Assembly (NCBI RefSeq): GCF_910592395.1
Contig: NC_088310.1
Location: 12,717,501 to 12,781,500, forward strand
Direction of reading: 5' to 3'
Source of the DNA: Lineus longissimus
Taxonomy: Eukaryota; Nemertea; Pilidiophora; Heteronemertea; Lineidae
DNA length: 64,000 nucleotides
Both the position numbers and the translations under genes were made by a program. The stretch's first letter is position 1; each line of letters begins with the position of its first letter. Shown in pieces: positions 10,242 through 22,184 of this stretch. Below the pieces are notes generated by a model. The model did no database searches. It worked only from the letters and a program-made list of their open reading frames with translations, and had not been told where the DNA came from.

Positions 10242-13200
10242 TTAGTCCGTCACCTCGAAAGCCCGGGCAAACGTGAGATATTTCTGTGGGCGCACTTTTT
10301 TTTCATCCTGGCGATCCGGAAGTTTCAATAGAAAATCCTGAATGAAGTACATGACTCCGCGTAGCCGTTGTGGGTATTGTAGGTGGAACACATAATATGT
10401 AGCAAATAAGATGGTGAGTGCCGATATGAACGTTGGTTTCGAGTATAGAGCAACAATCTCCTTGTCCACAATGATAGCCATCAGTTTGATCTTGCCATTC
10501 TCGATGGATAACAGCAGTCGAGGCTCTGGGGCACCGCCCTTGAATTCATCGAAATCTACCTTTGTCTGCAAGAGAAGGGAAACAGTAATATTCTGGACTG
10601 TATCCTTTTTGCAAACATAACTCTTCAAGGTAAAAAGCTCCAGTGTTGCAATTAGGCCACGTTCTGCTCATGCCAATCTCATATAGGTTCCAGAAAAAGA
10701 TTTCCCATGATGAAAGATTTCCATTTTGGGAGAGTGGTTTTTTTGTTGCCATGGAAATGGTTGCCATAATATATTCGATTTTAAGGGTCAATCAAGTTTG
10801 ATCAGGTGAGCAGCTCTATGGCGATACTTTCGTTGCTTTACCCTTAGGCCCTGGGCTACAATTATTGCTAACCGTAGGAAACTAACTTACCTCTACCACC
10901 TTGACAATCTCATGATTAACTGAAATCCTTTTTGTGACTGTTTTCTCCTGGATGCTACGAAAGACTTCCAGTTCTTGGGCAAATGTTAGTGGTGAATTGG
11001 TTGGTGAATCTGCTTTACGTAAAGCTTTCACAATTTTAGCCCAGTTCACTATTGTAGTGTTTAGCTTATCTTCTCCCACAATTAATGAGAATTCATGGAG
11101 TATCTGAAATATGAGTGCACACATTGAGATCAGTTTTAGCAAGCGACAAGGAACAACTTTCCAATATCTGTCATTTATAAGGTTCACAGGTAGTCCATTC
11201 ACCCTTTACCAGAACAAGTTTTTCTCACCCAAGTAGGAGCAGATGCTCAACTTTGAGCATTTGATTTTCATAACTACAGTTGAACCTTTCTTGCAAGACA
11301 GCACAAACATTTTCTGTCAATTATATGCTAAGTATAATGATTGGATTAGTTACAGGAATTGCTGGGTTCCTGAAATGCAATACAGCATGATGAATGGCAA
11401 CAGGGTTCCTGCACTGGTGAGGTGTAAAGTTACCTAAACTCTTTTTCCTTAAGATTTAAGATTTGAACCCGGGGCCTTTTATTTTATGCCTAACGGAAAG
11501 CACTTGTATGGATCACAAGTACAATCATTTAAATTTTTCAAAGAAAGATGATAAACTTACCCAATCACTTTCCCTAAAGCAGGGGTATTCATTAAGAATT
11601 GTCGGAAGTGTTAGTGAGGGTGTAGAGGTAATCCAATCCCTCCGGCTGGTGTATGTTGCCTCCAGCAAAGTCTTCACCGTCGACTTCTTAGGGGACAGTT
11701 TCTGTAGTTCGGTCTTAAGTAACATTGTTCGGTCTTAAGTAACATTTTCTGGAAAGAAGAAACATAGCTTAATATGAGGCACATAGAACATGGTAGAAGT
11801 TGGGTGTTGGGGGCACATCGGTAGATTACTAGAAGATATCACTGTTCTATAGATGACCGCACAAGTCAGCAAATACAATGAATAGCTTACGCAAGACTGT
11901 GCTGCCACCTGGAAAGTGGAGCAGTACCTTACAGTATTAGCAGGGGTTTATGCAGTCAGCCATGTGTGTTGCACGCATGTAGGCTAGCCTACTGTACTGG
12001 TGGGGATCTGGGGAAGGAAGGTTGGACATCTCCAGCAAGGAATTTGAAATTTAGACTTGGGGCGATTCAAATATTAGGTGACATTGCAAGATTCTGGAAG
12101 TTTTTTAACCCCTCCCTATACGCAATAGCACGGTACATGCTAAAAACTTAATACAAAATGGAAAATCAGCACTTGTCCATAGGACAACTTGAACACAGAC
12201 TTGACTTGAGAGTCTAAAAATCTATGTTGTCCCGGCAAAGCGGACAAGTGCTAAAATCAAACGCTTACTCTATGGCCAGATTCGACACTCAGGTCTGAAG
12301 GTGATCTTTAAGTTAGATCCTGGCACAGCAATGCTCACTTGGGTAAAAGTCATTGATTGGTTTTAAAGAGATATTTGGAAAGAAGAACAACGAGCACCCA
12401 AGAAATGAATGGTTCCAAACTCCCACCCACCTGTTATACTTCAATGAAACGGCCAGGGGCCATTGTGCTCACCGTATAGATATTTGGTGCTTTGTAATTC
12501 ATCCAGATTAAGAAACATTGTACATGTATAGTATATAGGTCAAACCAAAGTCGGTATGACATGTGATGTATCGTTGCTTGGAGTAAGTACCATAAGAATA
12601 TCATCAAAAACAAGTCAATAATAAACGAGATATTGCACTTTTTACCTATTTTAGTTTTGGCCTCCTGGTGGCCGAGTTGAGTACCAGATCAGATCGAAAT
12701 TCGGTGTCCGAGGCTACATGACGTAGGGAGTCATGTGTATCAAATTTCAAGTTCAAAGCTTTAGTGGTTAAGAAACGTGCCATAGTTACAATCAAACGAC
12801 AAATTTACGCCATTTGACCTCTGTGACCTTGAAAAGCAGGTCAGATCAAAAACTCATATGATATGTGATGTATCCTTGCTAGGAGAACCTACCATAAAAA
12901 TGTTATTGAAAACGAATCACTAAAAATAAGCAAGATATTGCACTTCTTACTTTTTCCATTATGGCCCCCTGGTGGCCGAATAAAGAATCAGATCGAGCCA
13001 AAATTTGGCATCAGAGGTTATCTGATGTAGGGGGTTATATGCACCAAGTTTCAAGTTCATAGCTTTACTGGTTAAGAAACGTGCCATAGTTTACACTCTA
13101 ACGGCCAATTTACGCCATATGACCTCTGTGACCTTGAAAAGTAGGTCAAATTGAAAACCCGTAAGATATGTGATGTATTCTTCCTAAGGGTACCTACCAT

Positions 13201-14620
13201 AAAAATTTTATCGAAAACAAGTCACTTATAAGCGAGATATCACACTTTTTAGATTTCCACTTTTGGCCCCCTGGTGGCAAAGTTGAGAATCAGATCAAAC
13301 TGAAATTCAGCACCAGAGGCTATGTGATATAGGGGGTTATATGTACCAAGTTTCAAGTTCATAGCTTTAGTGGTTAAGAAACGTGCCATAGTTTACACTC
13401 TAACGGCCAATTTACGCCATATGACCTCTGTGACCTTGAAAAGTAGGTCAAATTGAAAACCCGTAAGATATGTGATGTATTCTTCCTAAGGGTACCTACC
13501 ATAAAAATTTTATCGAGAACAAGTCACTTATAAGCGAGATATCACACTTTTTAGATTTCCACTTTTGGCCCCCTGGTGGCAAAGTTGAGAATCAGATCAA
13601 ACTGAAATTCAGCACCAGAGGCTATGTGATATAGGGGGTTATATGCACCAAGTTTCAAGTTCATAGCTTTACTGGTTAAGAAACGTGCCATAGTTTACAC
13701 TCTAACGGCCAATTTACGCCATATGACCTCTGTGACCTTGAAAAGTAGGTCAAATTGAAAACCCGTAAGATATGTGATGTATTCTTCCTAAGGGTACCTA
13801 CCATAAAAATTTTATCGAAAACAAGTCACTTATAAGCGAGATATCACACTTTTTAGATTTCCACTTTTGGCCCCCTGGTGGCAAAGTTGAGAATCAGATC
13901 AAACTGAAATTCAGCACCAGAGGCTATGTGATATAGGGGGTTATATGTACCAAGTTTCAAGTTCATAGCTTTAGTGGTTAAGAAACGTGCCATAGTTTAC
14001 ACTCTAACGGCCAATTTACGCCATATGACCTCTGTGACCTTGAAAAGTAGGTCAAATTGAAAACCCGTAAGATATGTGATGTATTCTTCCTAAGGGTACC
14101 TACCATAAAAATTTTATCGAAAACAAGTCACTTATAAGCGAGATATCACACTTTTTAGATATCCACATTTGGCCCCCTGGTGGCAAAGTTGAGAATCAGA
14201 TCAAACTGAAATTCAGCACCAGAGGCTATGTGATATAGGGGGTTATATGTACCAAGTTTCAAGTTCATAGCTTTAGTGGTTAAGAAACGTGCCATAGTTT
14301 ACACTCTAACGGCCAATTTACGCCATATGACATCTGTGACCTTGAAAAGTAGGTCAAATTAAAAACCCGTATGATTTAAGATGTATATTTGCTATGAGTA
14401 CCTACAACAAAAGTTTCATCGAAAACAAGTCACTAATAAGCGAGATATCACACTTTTTAGATATCCACATTTGGCCCCCTGGTGGCCAAGTAGAGAATCA
14501 GATCGGAGAGAAATTTAGTGTCACGGGTCATCTGACCTAGGGGGTCATGTGTACAAAGTTTTAAGTTCATAGGCCTAGCGGTTAAGAAACGTGCCACTGT
14601 TTTTGAACTAGGATACGACG

Positions 14621-14685
<65 letters not shown>

Positions 14686-17246
14686 ACGACGACGGACGAC
14701 GGACACTGCGGTATTGTATAGACTCCCCTACGGTGAGCCAAAAAGCCATGCTTTACTTTCTCCCCAAGCTCCCCAATAAGGAAATTAATTTCTGCAGCAA
14801 TTTGGTTGCAGGGGAACTAATGCCACTGAATGTGACAAAAAAGCTCACCTTCATAACTGTGGTCGGGAAGAACTTTCTGCCTCCTTTTCCCAGGCTTCTC
14901 TATTTGGTCACCTTTACGTTTCGCCCTAGGCGTCTTTCGCCTAAAGAGAACAGCATTGATGAATTTTTCTCGGATTGAATCCTGAAGGTGATATTTTAAA
15001 TTATTAGATTACATTAGAAACTATTAGACAACAAATCTTCGATGCAATCATCACTGGAGTCTCGTGTTATTAGCTCGCCTTATGTATTTTTGGTATCATA
15101 TTATTCCAATTTTCAAGGTGGTATCAGTATCACTGCTTCCACATCAGTAAGGCCACTGCAATTACTCTTGTTGTTATGAAGTCATGAAAGTGCAAGTGGC
15201 AGACAGGTTTTCACTTACACCTTGGAATTTTGCAAATTTTGGGGTCGTCAAACCAGTTATAATACCCTTTTCGAAGGAAAAAATTTACCCGGTTGTACAG
15301 CTGTGGCTTTGATTTAGTTTCTGCCGTCTCCAACAAAAAAAAGTACCATGCATATTCTCCTGTGGTATTCTAGAGCACTCAGCTTACCCATTTATTTTTT
15401 CCAAACGGGTCACCCAGGACAGGGTATTCTGTCACAATCTTTTGTGCTATTTCTGTATAGTCCTTGGCGAGATCCGTCTTGAAACTGGTGAAATAGTTCA
15501 CACATTCCTCGATGAAAAGGTTATTTACCGACGAATCCAGCCCCAGCTTTCCTGCCCTTATACTGTCTTTTAGGCGAGCACTAAAGTTTGGCAAAGATAG
15601 CGGCCTTGGTAGTGTCTCTGGAGGACAAGGGATCTGGCATGTCTGGAAAGTCGAAGGCTTTGAAGGCGGTAGAGGCTGATATGTCACCTCGGTTGGACTG
15701 GAGGCTGCACAGCCTGCTGCAGCGGCTGGACGACTGATCGTTGGGGTGGCGAACGTCGCACTCCTTGGAAAATCAGTTGATATGGAAAATGAACAACTCG
15801 AACTGGGTGCTGGTGACAATGCTGGCTTATATTGAAACGGTGCCGGACTTTCAAATCCCTCAATTACAGTTTGGGAGCTGCTCAGGATCTCCGATAGTGT
15901 TGCATCAAGTGAAACCTGGGAGTCAGTTTCCGCTGTCTGAAATGAAAAAAACACAATTCTACATTCAGCTTTGATCCGAATGATCACGAACATGCTGTTC
16001 AGGGGCTGCCTCGTCCATGTTTGACATAAGATTTTTTTTCAACCGGCATGGGAGGCTTTTGCCTGAATTCAGGCTTTTGGTTCAGAAACTGCTAAATGCC
16101 ATACTCCATTTGAACCTGTACATTCAGGCTTTAAAAAGATTGTTTCAAGCTTTTCCGTCTGGAAACACTCTCGTGTCTGTTTGAACAGCACCCTCTTTAG
16201 GCTATGTGACATCTCAGGTGGTGGTGAGCCATCTCGTTCTAGACGATCTGATTGGTGTCAACCATTCTGCCAACTTAATAATTACCTCATAGTCATATCT
16301 AACAGTGGGTGTTGGTGAACCCAACATTTGCTGACGCAGCTCTTCGAATTTCACACGGACTCCAAGTTGTGGGATCAGCTCTCTTATCTGATGTTCTTTC
16401 AGAGAATGGACCACACTCCCGTCAACTAAATTGTCTGAAATGAAAAGTAAATTCTAAGTACACTCGTGACATGACATAATAGGGGTTAGTTTCTCCAGAA
16501 AAGCCAGTGTTTTAAAGGAGTAGGCCCGAGTGTATTCAATGCAGAATGCGAAAACTGTAAACCATGTGAGCCCGCCGTTTGAAAAAAACCTGCCGCATAC
16601 CTCATCGAATGAAGACAATGTGCTCCAGCAATCACAATGCATGCGCAATCGATATGCATTCTAAGCCAATGAGGTACACAACAAGGGTTTCTAGACGACA
16701 GGCCCCCTCGTGCGCGTTTAGCCAGGCCTACAGTTTTCCTTTATTGAATCATGGAATACCGATACCTCCATGATTGAATACACTGCATTGTTTACACTGA
16801 CTGTCATGGAGAGCTCTACCCGGGCTCTACCAACCCACTTGTTAAAAAACTAAAATCCTGTGAATCCCCTAAATCTAAATGCAATGTATGCCTAGATCTA
16901 CATCGTGATTCGTGGTTGTCCCGAAGGCTATCGTGTGTGCATGGATGCCAATACAGAGCACATTTCATTGTGCACAGAGCATGGGCCTAAGATCCGGGGT
17001 AAGATCCCGGTGTGAGATAGTTGTCATAGTTCTATCTAGGTAGGCTAAAATAAATCCCTAAAATGGTGAAATGTGTAGCCAAATGTTACCTCTGAACGCG
17101 CACACACTTCCTCCCGGGAACTGGTTTTCTTGCAGCCATAAACAAACATCGTAAACCGATGATGTTCGATCTATTCTCCTTGTTAATGTTGTCGCCGGCA
17201 TGTTGGGGCCTGCTGCATCAAGGTCAAAAATGAACTGTTGATCCAT
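10242..17246 (-). CDS. SAMD3-like SAM-domain protein, seven exons, 565 aa
   Basis: Exons joined by phase: 17246-17090, 16434-16286, 15936-15388, 14981-14849, 11733-11561, 11103-10891 and 10565-10242, totalling 1,698 nt with no internal stop. Exons 1-2 build a SAM domain (VCLWLQE... then NLVDG...HSLKEHQIREL). Exon 3 is proline/serine-rich and ends in an LPxFSxRL block. Exons 4-5 hold the basic KRRQK segment and the RRDWI...ILNEYPCF motif. The last exon has ATYYVFHLQYP and FIQDFL. This layout matches proteins annotated as sterile alpha motif domain-containing protein 3-like, which occur in many copies in fish and cnidarian genomes. Exon 5 uses an acceptor inside a 20-bp tandem duplication; the adjacent normal-looking acceptor would bring in a stop. 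The gene lies head-to-tail with a transposase and may be an accessory ORF of that transposon. Molecular role unknown. Confidence 0.65.
12769..14605. repeat. Tandem array of ~302-bp monomers
   Basis: The phrase AAGAAACGTGCCATAGTT recurs at about 12773, 13075, 13377, 13680, 13982 and 14284, with a diverged copy near 14584, giving a period of about 302 bp. Monomers 2 to 6 are nearly identical, and the outer ones are diverged. Each monomer carries GCCCCCTGGTGG, and most also carry TGACCTCTGTGACCT. The homogenised centre with diverged edges is typical of unequal exchange in a young satellite array. Confidence 0.85.
14616..14705. repeat. (GAC)n trinucleotide tract of HINE copy 2
   Basis: About 25 near-perfect GAC units with scattered GACG variants. 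The same tract as GTC appears at the matching end of the other two copies (about 6535-6565 and 55735-55775), so it is a structural part of the element. It translates into a meaningless polyarginine frame on the minus strand. Confidence 0.85.
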
Positions 17247-17703
17247 GCTGATCTACTTACGTGCTGCTAAGCTGCAGCAGAGCGCTATGAGTGGCTCCGA
17301 TCGTCCGCGTCGCGGAACACGTGCAATTACTCTTGACCGCGCTGGGTGCGGGGCGCGCCCATTCATGTGGCGCGGACGGGCTGGGCGAACCCGCTGCCGG
17401 TAATATTCCCCCCGGGTGAGTTCGCCATCGTGTGCTCACGTCCAGTAAATCATTTTACCATTGTGGATGGGTTGGATCCGCCAAAGAACTGAGCACTTTT
17501 GGTCGAACCCATGAAGATGTGCGAAAATTACCCATAGTAATGGGTAAAACGCTGATTATTTTTTACAGTGTGCTGGGGCTAAAACATCCGGTGCTGGCGG
17601 TGCGGCATTTTTCAGGACAGGGTTGGTGGGCACATGAATTCTCTTGATCCTTGGATGACAATGCACAGCAGATGAGCACATAAGGAATGTGAGGCCTTGT
17701 TCA
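17247..17703 (-). promoter_or_regulatory. GC-rich upstream region of SAMD3-like gene, with possible CACTG terminus
   Basis: Directly upstream of the SAMD3-like start, 17270-17420 is unusually GC- and CpG-rich for this window and contains CACGTG (about 17317). It is a likely promoter. Further out, the minus strand at 17570-17551 begins CACTGTAAAAAATAATC, followed by an 8-bp hairpin (TTACCCAT / ATGGGTAA near 17527-17546). A CACTG start is what an EnSpm/CACTA terminus should look like. No matching opposite end was found at the left side of the unit, so this is only suggestive. Confidence 0.35.
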
Positions 17704-19155
17704 TCATCGATGTGTAGGCTTGGAGCAGTTATCCACAGAAGTCTTCGTAGGGTTGAGTCCAATCAGAACGTGCTCTATCAAGGAAGTGGTGATCAGCTTT
17801 AAAAGCACGAAAAGAGTGGCATATTGTTGCAAGGTAATGGGTGGCTGGGGTGAGAGTGAGCTTCCCTCTGAGGACATCATCAAGGAACATGAAGCATCCG
17901 ACTGGGCACCGTACAACAGGATAACAAATTCATTTAGGGCTTCAATGACTCGACCAAGGACCCCACTGTCAAATAGTGCCTTGAGATTTGTGAACTGTCT
18001 TGTAACATCTTGAAAGTGTGGTGGAGTGTTCATGGCATTGCGCATGGATGGCAGCCATTGCTGCATCGAAGGCAGCCAAAGTTGTCTTAATGAATATGGC
18101 ATGAATTGCATTAATTTCTTTGGGTTAGTGTAATGAGGGGTTGTCAGACATGTCCATATAGTTGCTGGCCATGCATGAGACCAACATGGATTTCGTTTGT
18201 TGCGATCACTGCTAGGGCAAACAAAGGAAGCACACTGTGGACAGGTTGGGACACCGACAACCATTCCCTGTTTATCACCGAACTGTCGCTTGACTATGTT
18301 GCCATTGTAGGATGTGTTGATGAGAGGTTCAATCGTGATTGTGTACTGCTGTGTTGATGTCCGATGACAGATGGAACAAGTGTTAGGTAGTTGTGGGTGC
18401 ACTGCAGCCATGTGATCATATACCTGTAGTGGAAGTGAGTAGGAGTTATTATTTGTCAATTTGTGTCATGAAGAAATACATTACATAGTCATGAGAATCA
18501 CATGAATTGTTCTGTTGGACATTAATTGTATCAATAAAGTTTTCAAGTGATAAAGATGGCGACTTCATATGTATACATGTACATGCAGTTAATTGACAAT
18601 GCAGGTTTAACATGTTTGACAACATGGCAATGTTCTTTTGGTTGATTCAATAGATGATATCATAACATGTCAACCTAGGTCATGTAGGTGATACATACCT
18701 GATACAATGTGTGCACTATGATGAAGGTGAACGTCTCACCAAAGGATGAAGTGATGTCTGGAGCGATAGGGTGACGAGTGGAGAACTGCTTGCTGGAAGA
18801 TAAAGGGAAGGTAAGTAAGATTGTTGTGCAATACATTGACAGTTGCCATGACCGGACATATGTGACCCCCTGCAAAATTATCTTTAAGATGCGGTGGGCT
18901 ATGTTGTGATACACTAAACTGCACTGAAAATCTTGCAAAGTATGCTACAATATTAAATTGATGGCAACACATCATTTGTTACACAATGTGTCCAAGGAAG
19001 TGGCCAGACCCTGCCTCTGTCGCTAGAGGAGAACCGACGATTGAAGTTTTTCTTGCTTTGATACATACCTGATAGAGAATAGGATGAAGGTGAAAGTGTC
19101 ACAGAAGGATGAATCATTTCCTGCCGCGAAAGGATGATCTGTGAAGAGGTTCTTG
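17704..19155 (-). pseudogene. Unrecognised cysteine-rich protein, broken exons
   Basis: Three minus-strand exon-like segments with GT-AG edges: 19155-19079, 18792-18699 and 18423 downward. The first two are diverged tandem copies of one exon. The last encodes a Cys-x2-Cys pair (CSICH), a second pair (CPQC...CP), a LRQLWLPSMQQWLPSM block and an FQDVT...L...GRVIEALNE stretch. In the starting frame this ends at 17704, but the second reading frame from about 17908 down carries CPVGCFMFLDD and stays open to a TAA at 17731-17729. This implies a frameshift between about 17909 and 17925. I have seen similar repeated uncharacterised proteins in invertebrate genomes but cannot name a function. The open segment at 19620-19422 on the same strand could be another remnant. 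Confidence 0.45.
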
Positions 19156-19400
19156 CTAGAAAAAAAGGGGAGGAAAGTGAGATTGGTGTGCATGCCATAC
19201 ACAGACAGCTGCAATGAGGGGAGGATTTGTGACATACCGCCAAATTACCTTTAAAATGAGGTGGGATATGTGGTTAAACACTAGATTACAATAGAAATCT
19301 CCATAAGTATGTTATGATATTCAATTTATCACAATGCATCCTGTCTCATACAGAGCCCGCCTCTGTCGCTAAGGACACAACAGACGACTGAGGCCTTGTG
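18675..19400. repeat. Tandem duplication of a ~363-bp exon-plus-intron unit
   Basis: Two diverged copies lie side by side. Each holds a splice-donor context (GATACATACCTGATA on the plus strand at about 18690 and 19070), the exon, and an intron with GTCGCTA and ATTACCTTTAAAATG-like phrases. The exon acceptor of copy 1 is at 18793 and of copy 2 at 19156, an offset of 363 bp. Identity is roughly 70-75% by eye. Confidence 0.6.
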
Positions 19401-19617
19401 GACATTACCATTGCGTATATGTCATGAACTGCAAGAATGAAGTTGTGTTGAACACTGGATGATAGCTTCAGCACTGATATTGCTATGACATTTGCTGGAG
19501 AAGGTGATAAATGCTCGGGTCATGGCAAATGTCATGTATTGCACACGAATCTGACTTCCAGTGATGAATGGAGTGTACCAAAAAGTTGAAGTGATGGGAT
19601 GAGAGGACACACCAGGC

Positions 19618-20430
19618 CTACAGATATTTGAACTGAGATGAGAAGGTATCCGCATAACCACCAGGTGGCAATTGCACTTTTATTTTAGGAACTTGGAAGT
19701 TTGGGTTCTTATAATAATACCTTGGCACATATTTTTTCCTTACTTGGTCTAACTCTTTACATTCCAACAGAATGTGAAACTCATCATGAGAGGAAGCATT
19801 ACATAGAACACATTTCCCAAGGGTTCCCATTTTATATGCCATTTTACCAAGTCTGAAATCTGTCCACAATTTCACAATGTACTCATTGTTTGAGTCTAGG
19901 TATGGTTCTTTGCTGATTTCTTTTTTTAACAACCGATAATTTGTACACTTGCTGTTCTCATTTATCTTTGAAAATAAATTTTGCGCCGCCTGGTCTGGGA
20001 GACTTCTGGCAATGTTCTGTTTGATAAAATGTTTTTCTGGCGCAACCTGCGTATTCCATAAGTAGGAGTACCCTGAGTCATCAAGAACAGATTTGACAAA
20101 TTTTATCCAAGGAGATGTATACACTTCATTTCTGTATAATGCTAATAATAACTGATACACTCGATAACTAAGTTTTGAATGATTACCTCTTAATAACCTT
20201 GCCCAAAATTGGACAGTTCTCTGCTTAATTTCTACACTCAGGGGCAATCTCCCAGTCTCACAAAGCAGCATCTCCATTGGTGTGAAACGATGGACTTTCA
20301 AAGCTAATCTTATAAATTTATGCTGTAGCCTTTCTTATATTGCAAGAGATTCATGGCACCATGCTTCGCTTCCATATAATAAAACAGGTACCACCATATT
20401 ATCAAAAAGAGAACACAACATTTCAAACGG
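19618..20430 (-). pseudogene. LINE ORF2 C-terminal part
   Basis: Continues the reverse-transcriptase ORF after the BEL insertion. It has the post-RT segment with LLYGSEAW, then an in-frame TAA at 20337-20335, then about 225 codons ending with the Cys-x2-Cys-x8-His-x4-Cys motif (CVLC...FHILLEC) found near the end of many LINE proteins. The stop codon and the split show that it is non-functional. The terminal TAG is at 19618. Confidence 0.7.
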
Positions 20431-21155
20431 TGGTGGAGACAGGGATGGAAAACTCAACAATTCGGGAGTCGATTTCTAATCTTCTTTTAACACCATAACA
20501 TGGGGTTTTCTGAAATAGTACAAACATGTGTCACAATCAGAAACAGTACATCACAACCATACTTGTAGTATACAAATGTCCTCAAATTTGTCTTTCCTAC
20601 AACATGGTCTTACACGGAGAACTAAAACCTACATATTACTGTCACACAGATCATTGAAAGCAGTCCTAAATATTCTCACAACTTAGTACATGACATAATG
20701 ATATTGGTACTGTAAAATCGCTGGGAGACGTTGCTCCTGTACACCGAGTGCATGCTCAATGCATAGATGTACGCATCGCACGAGGCGCGCACTCATCGAA
20801 ACTTCTGGCGAAGCATTTAAGACAACGGACAATCAAACCTTAATTTTGATGTACACCTTTAACTATTCTGAATGACAGTGGGCTAGGGTTTTCTATACAT
20901 ATTTTGCTTTTCCCTGAATCTTGAAACCTCCCGATTCAAACCATAAAGAGTTACCGTAAAAACCCACAAAAAAGAGGGACGAAGTCCGCGAAGACCTTCC
21001 CTGACAAATCGAAATGGCTGAAGCGCATGTTACGTCATCGCAACTCACGACGCGGGGTTGTCTCAGCGCGCGCGCGCAAGTTAAAGTTAGCGAGTGAACA
21101 TGTCAAAGGTGACGATAGGCAAATAACTGGGAAAATAGGCGCAATATTCAAAACA
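20431..21155 (-). repeat. BEL 3' LTR
   Basis: This 725-bp repeat is nearly identical to 33874-34596. It contains a CG-alternating stretch (GCGCGCGCGC near 21067) shared by both copies. In the element's own orientation it is the downstream LTR. Confidence 0.9.
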
Positions 21156-21314
21156 TCCTCCGGGCGCCAAAGGACGCGCCTATGATTATAACGCGGACGC
21201 ATTAATTTTTTATGATATAGAAATATAAATATCTATAATAGCCGACTAAACTTGGAATGACGGAATAGGATGATGGAATATGGGGCGAGACCAATAGGCA
21301 CAAAAACACAATAT

Positions 21315-22184
21315 CTATTGGTCCCCATGAACCACCTCCTCACTTCCAACGAAATCACTGTCCTCACCATCACACTCTAGGATAGGAACACATCTTTGAA
21401 TTGAACGATTCCTGAAACCGGTCTTGACTTTGACGCGAACATTGCGGATGACACCGTCGTCTCCAGGGAATACTTCTTCGATTCGACCTAGCTCCCATTG
21501 ACCGCGCACTGCACTTGGATCAACCAAAAGGACAATGTCACCAACCTGAACCTCTCTGTCCTTCCGAAGCCACTTAGACCTTCTTTGCAATGTGGGCAAA
21601 TATTCCCGAACAAACCGTGTCCAAAATTGATTTACCAAACTCTGGGTAAATTCAAATCTCTTGTGGAGATTTTTGGTTGGGTTGAATGGACCTTGTGGCG
21701 TTTCAGCCGATGCTCTTCCAAGAAGAAAGTGGTTGGGCGTTAAGGGCTGTAAATCATTGGGATCATTTGAACTATAACCCAATGGCCTGGAGTTGACCAG
21801 ATTCTGGACCTCCGCGAATACTGTGGACATTTCATTCCACGTGAGGGTTTGTTGTCCAACAACTAACTTGAGACCTTTCTTGACCAATTTTACAAGTGAT
21901 TCATAAAATCCTCCCTGGTTTGGACTTAGAGGGGTTATAAAACGCCACTTGACTTGGTGGAGGACGGCAAACCTTTGAATTTGCTCTCGCCCTTCCTGTA
22001 CAAGTTTTCTTAGCTCCTTCTCCGTGCTGATAAAGGAGCTACCATTGTCTGAGATGATAGTTGACGGCCATCCATGATGCGAGACAAATCTCCTGAAGGC
22101 ATGGAGAAATGCCTGAGTGGACAAATTTTCCACAATCTCAAGATGTACTGCCCTTACAGTACCACAGGTGAAGATGGCTCCCAA
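21315..22184 (-). pseudogene. pol: BEL integrase core and C-terminal domain
   Basis: About 289 codons beginning inside the integrase catalytic core (TRAVHLE-like VRAVHLEIV, then DNGSSF with the second catalytic Asp, then the NQGGFYE segment with the Glu). It ends with a C-terminal region carrying GDIVLL and WELGRI...DGVIRNV motifs typical of BEL/Pao integrases. The upstream pol frame ends nearby, so a one-base shift near 22179-22182 separates the first catalytic Asp from the remainder. The protein would be inactive as encoded. Confidence 0.75.

Larger units (their letters stand above)
12444..14743. mobile_element. Satellite-bearing Helentron-like (HINE) element, copy 2
   Basis: Inverse orientation to copies 1 and 3: it opens with ATGAAACGGCCAGGGGCC, then ATTGTGCTCACCG, and closes with a GAC tract and CGGTGAGCCAAAA. 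Between the ends are about seven ~302-bp monomers. It lies entirely in intron 4 of the SAMD3-like gene, between exons ending at 14849 and starting at 11733. Flanks read CTTCA and AGCCATG, again consistent with a TT (AA) target and no duplication. Confidence 0.6.

Noticed and set aside
14457-14741. 94-aa minus-strand frame with a long polyarginine run
   Set aside because: It is a translation of the (GAC)n microsatellite and HINE end, not a gene.
12444-14743. Regular ~302-bp repeats as a possible CRISPR array
   Set aside because: Repeats are adjacent monomers without spacers, in a eukaryotic sequence full of transposons.
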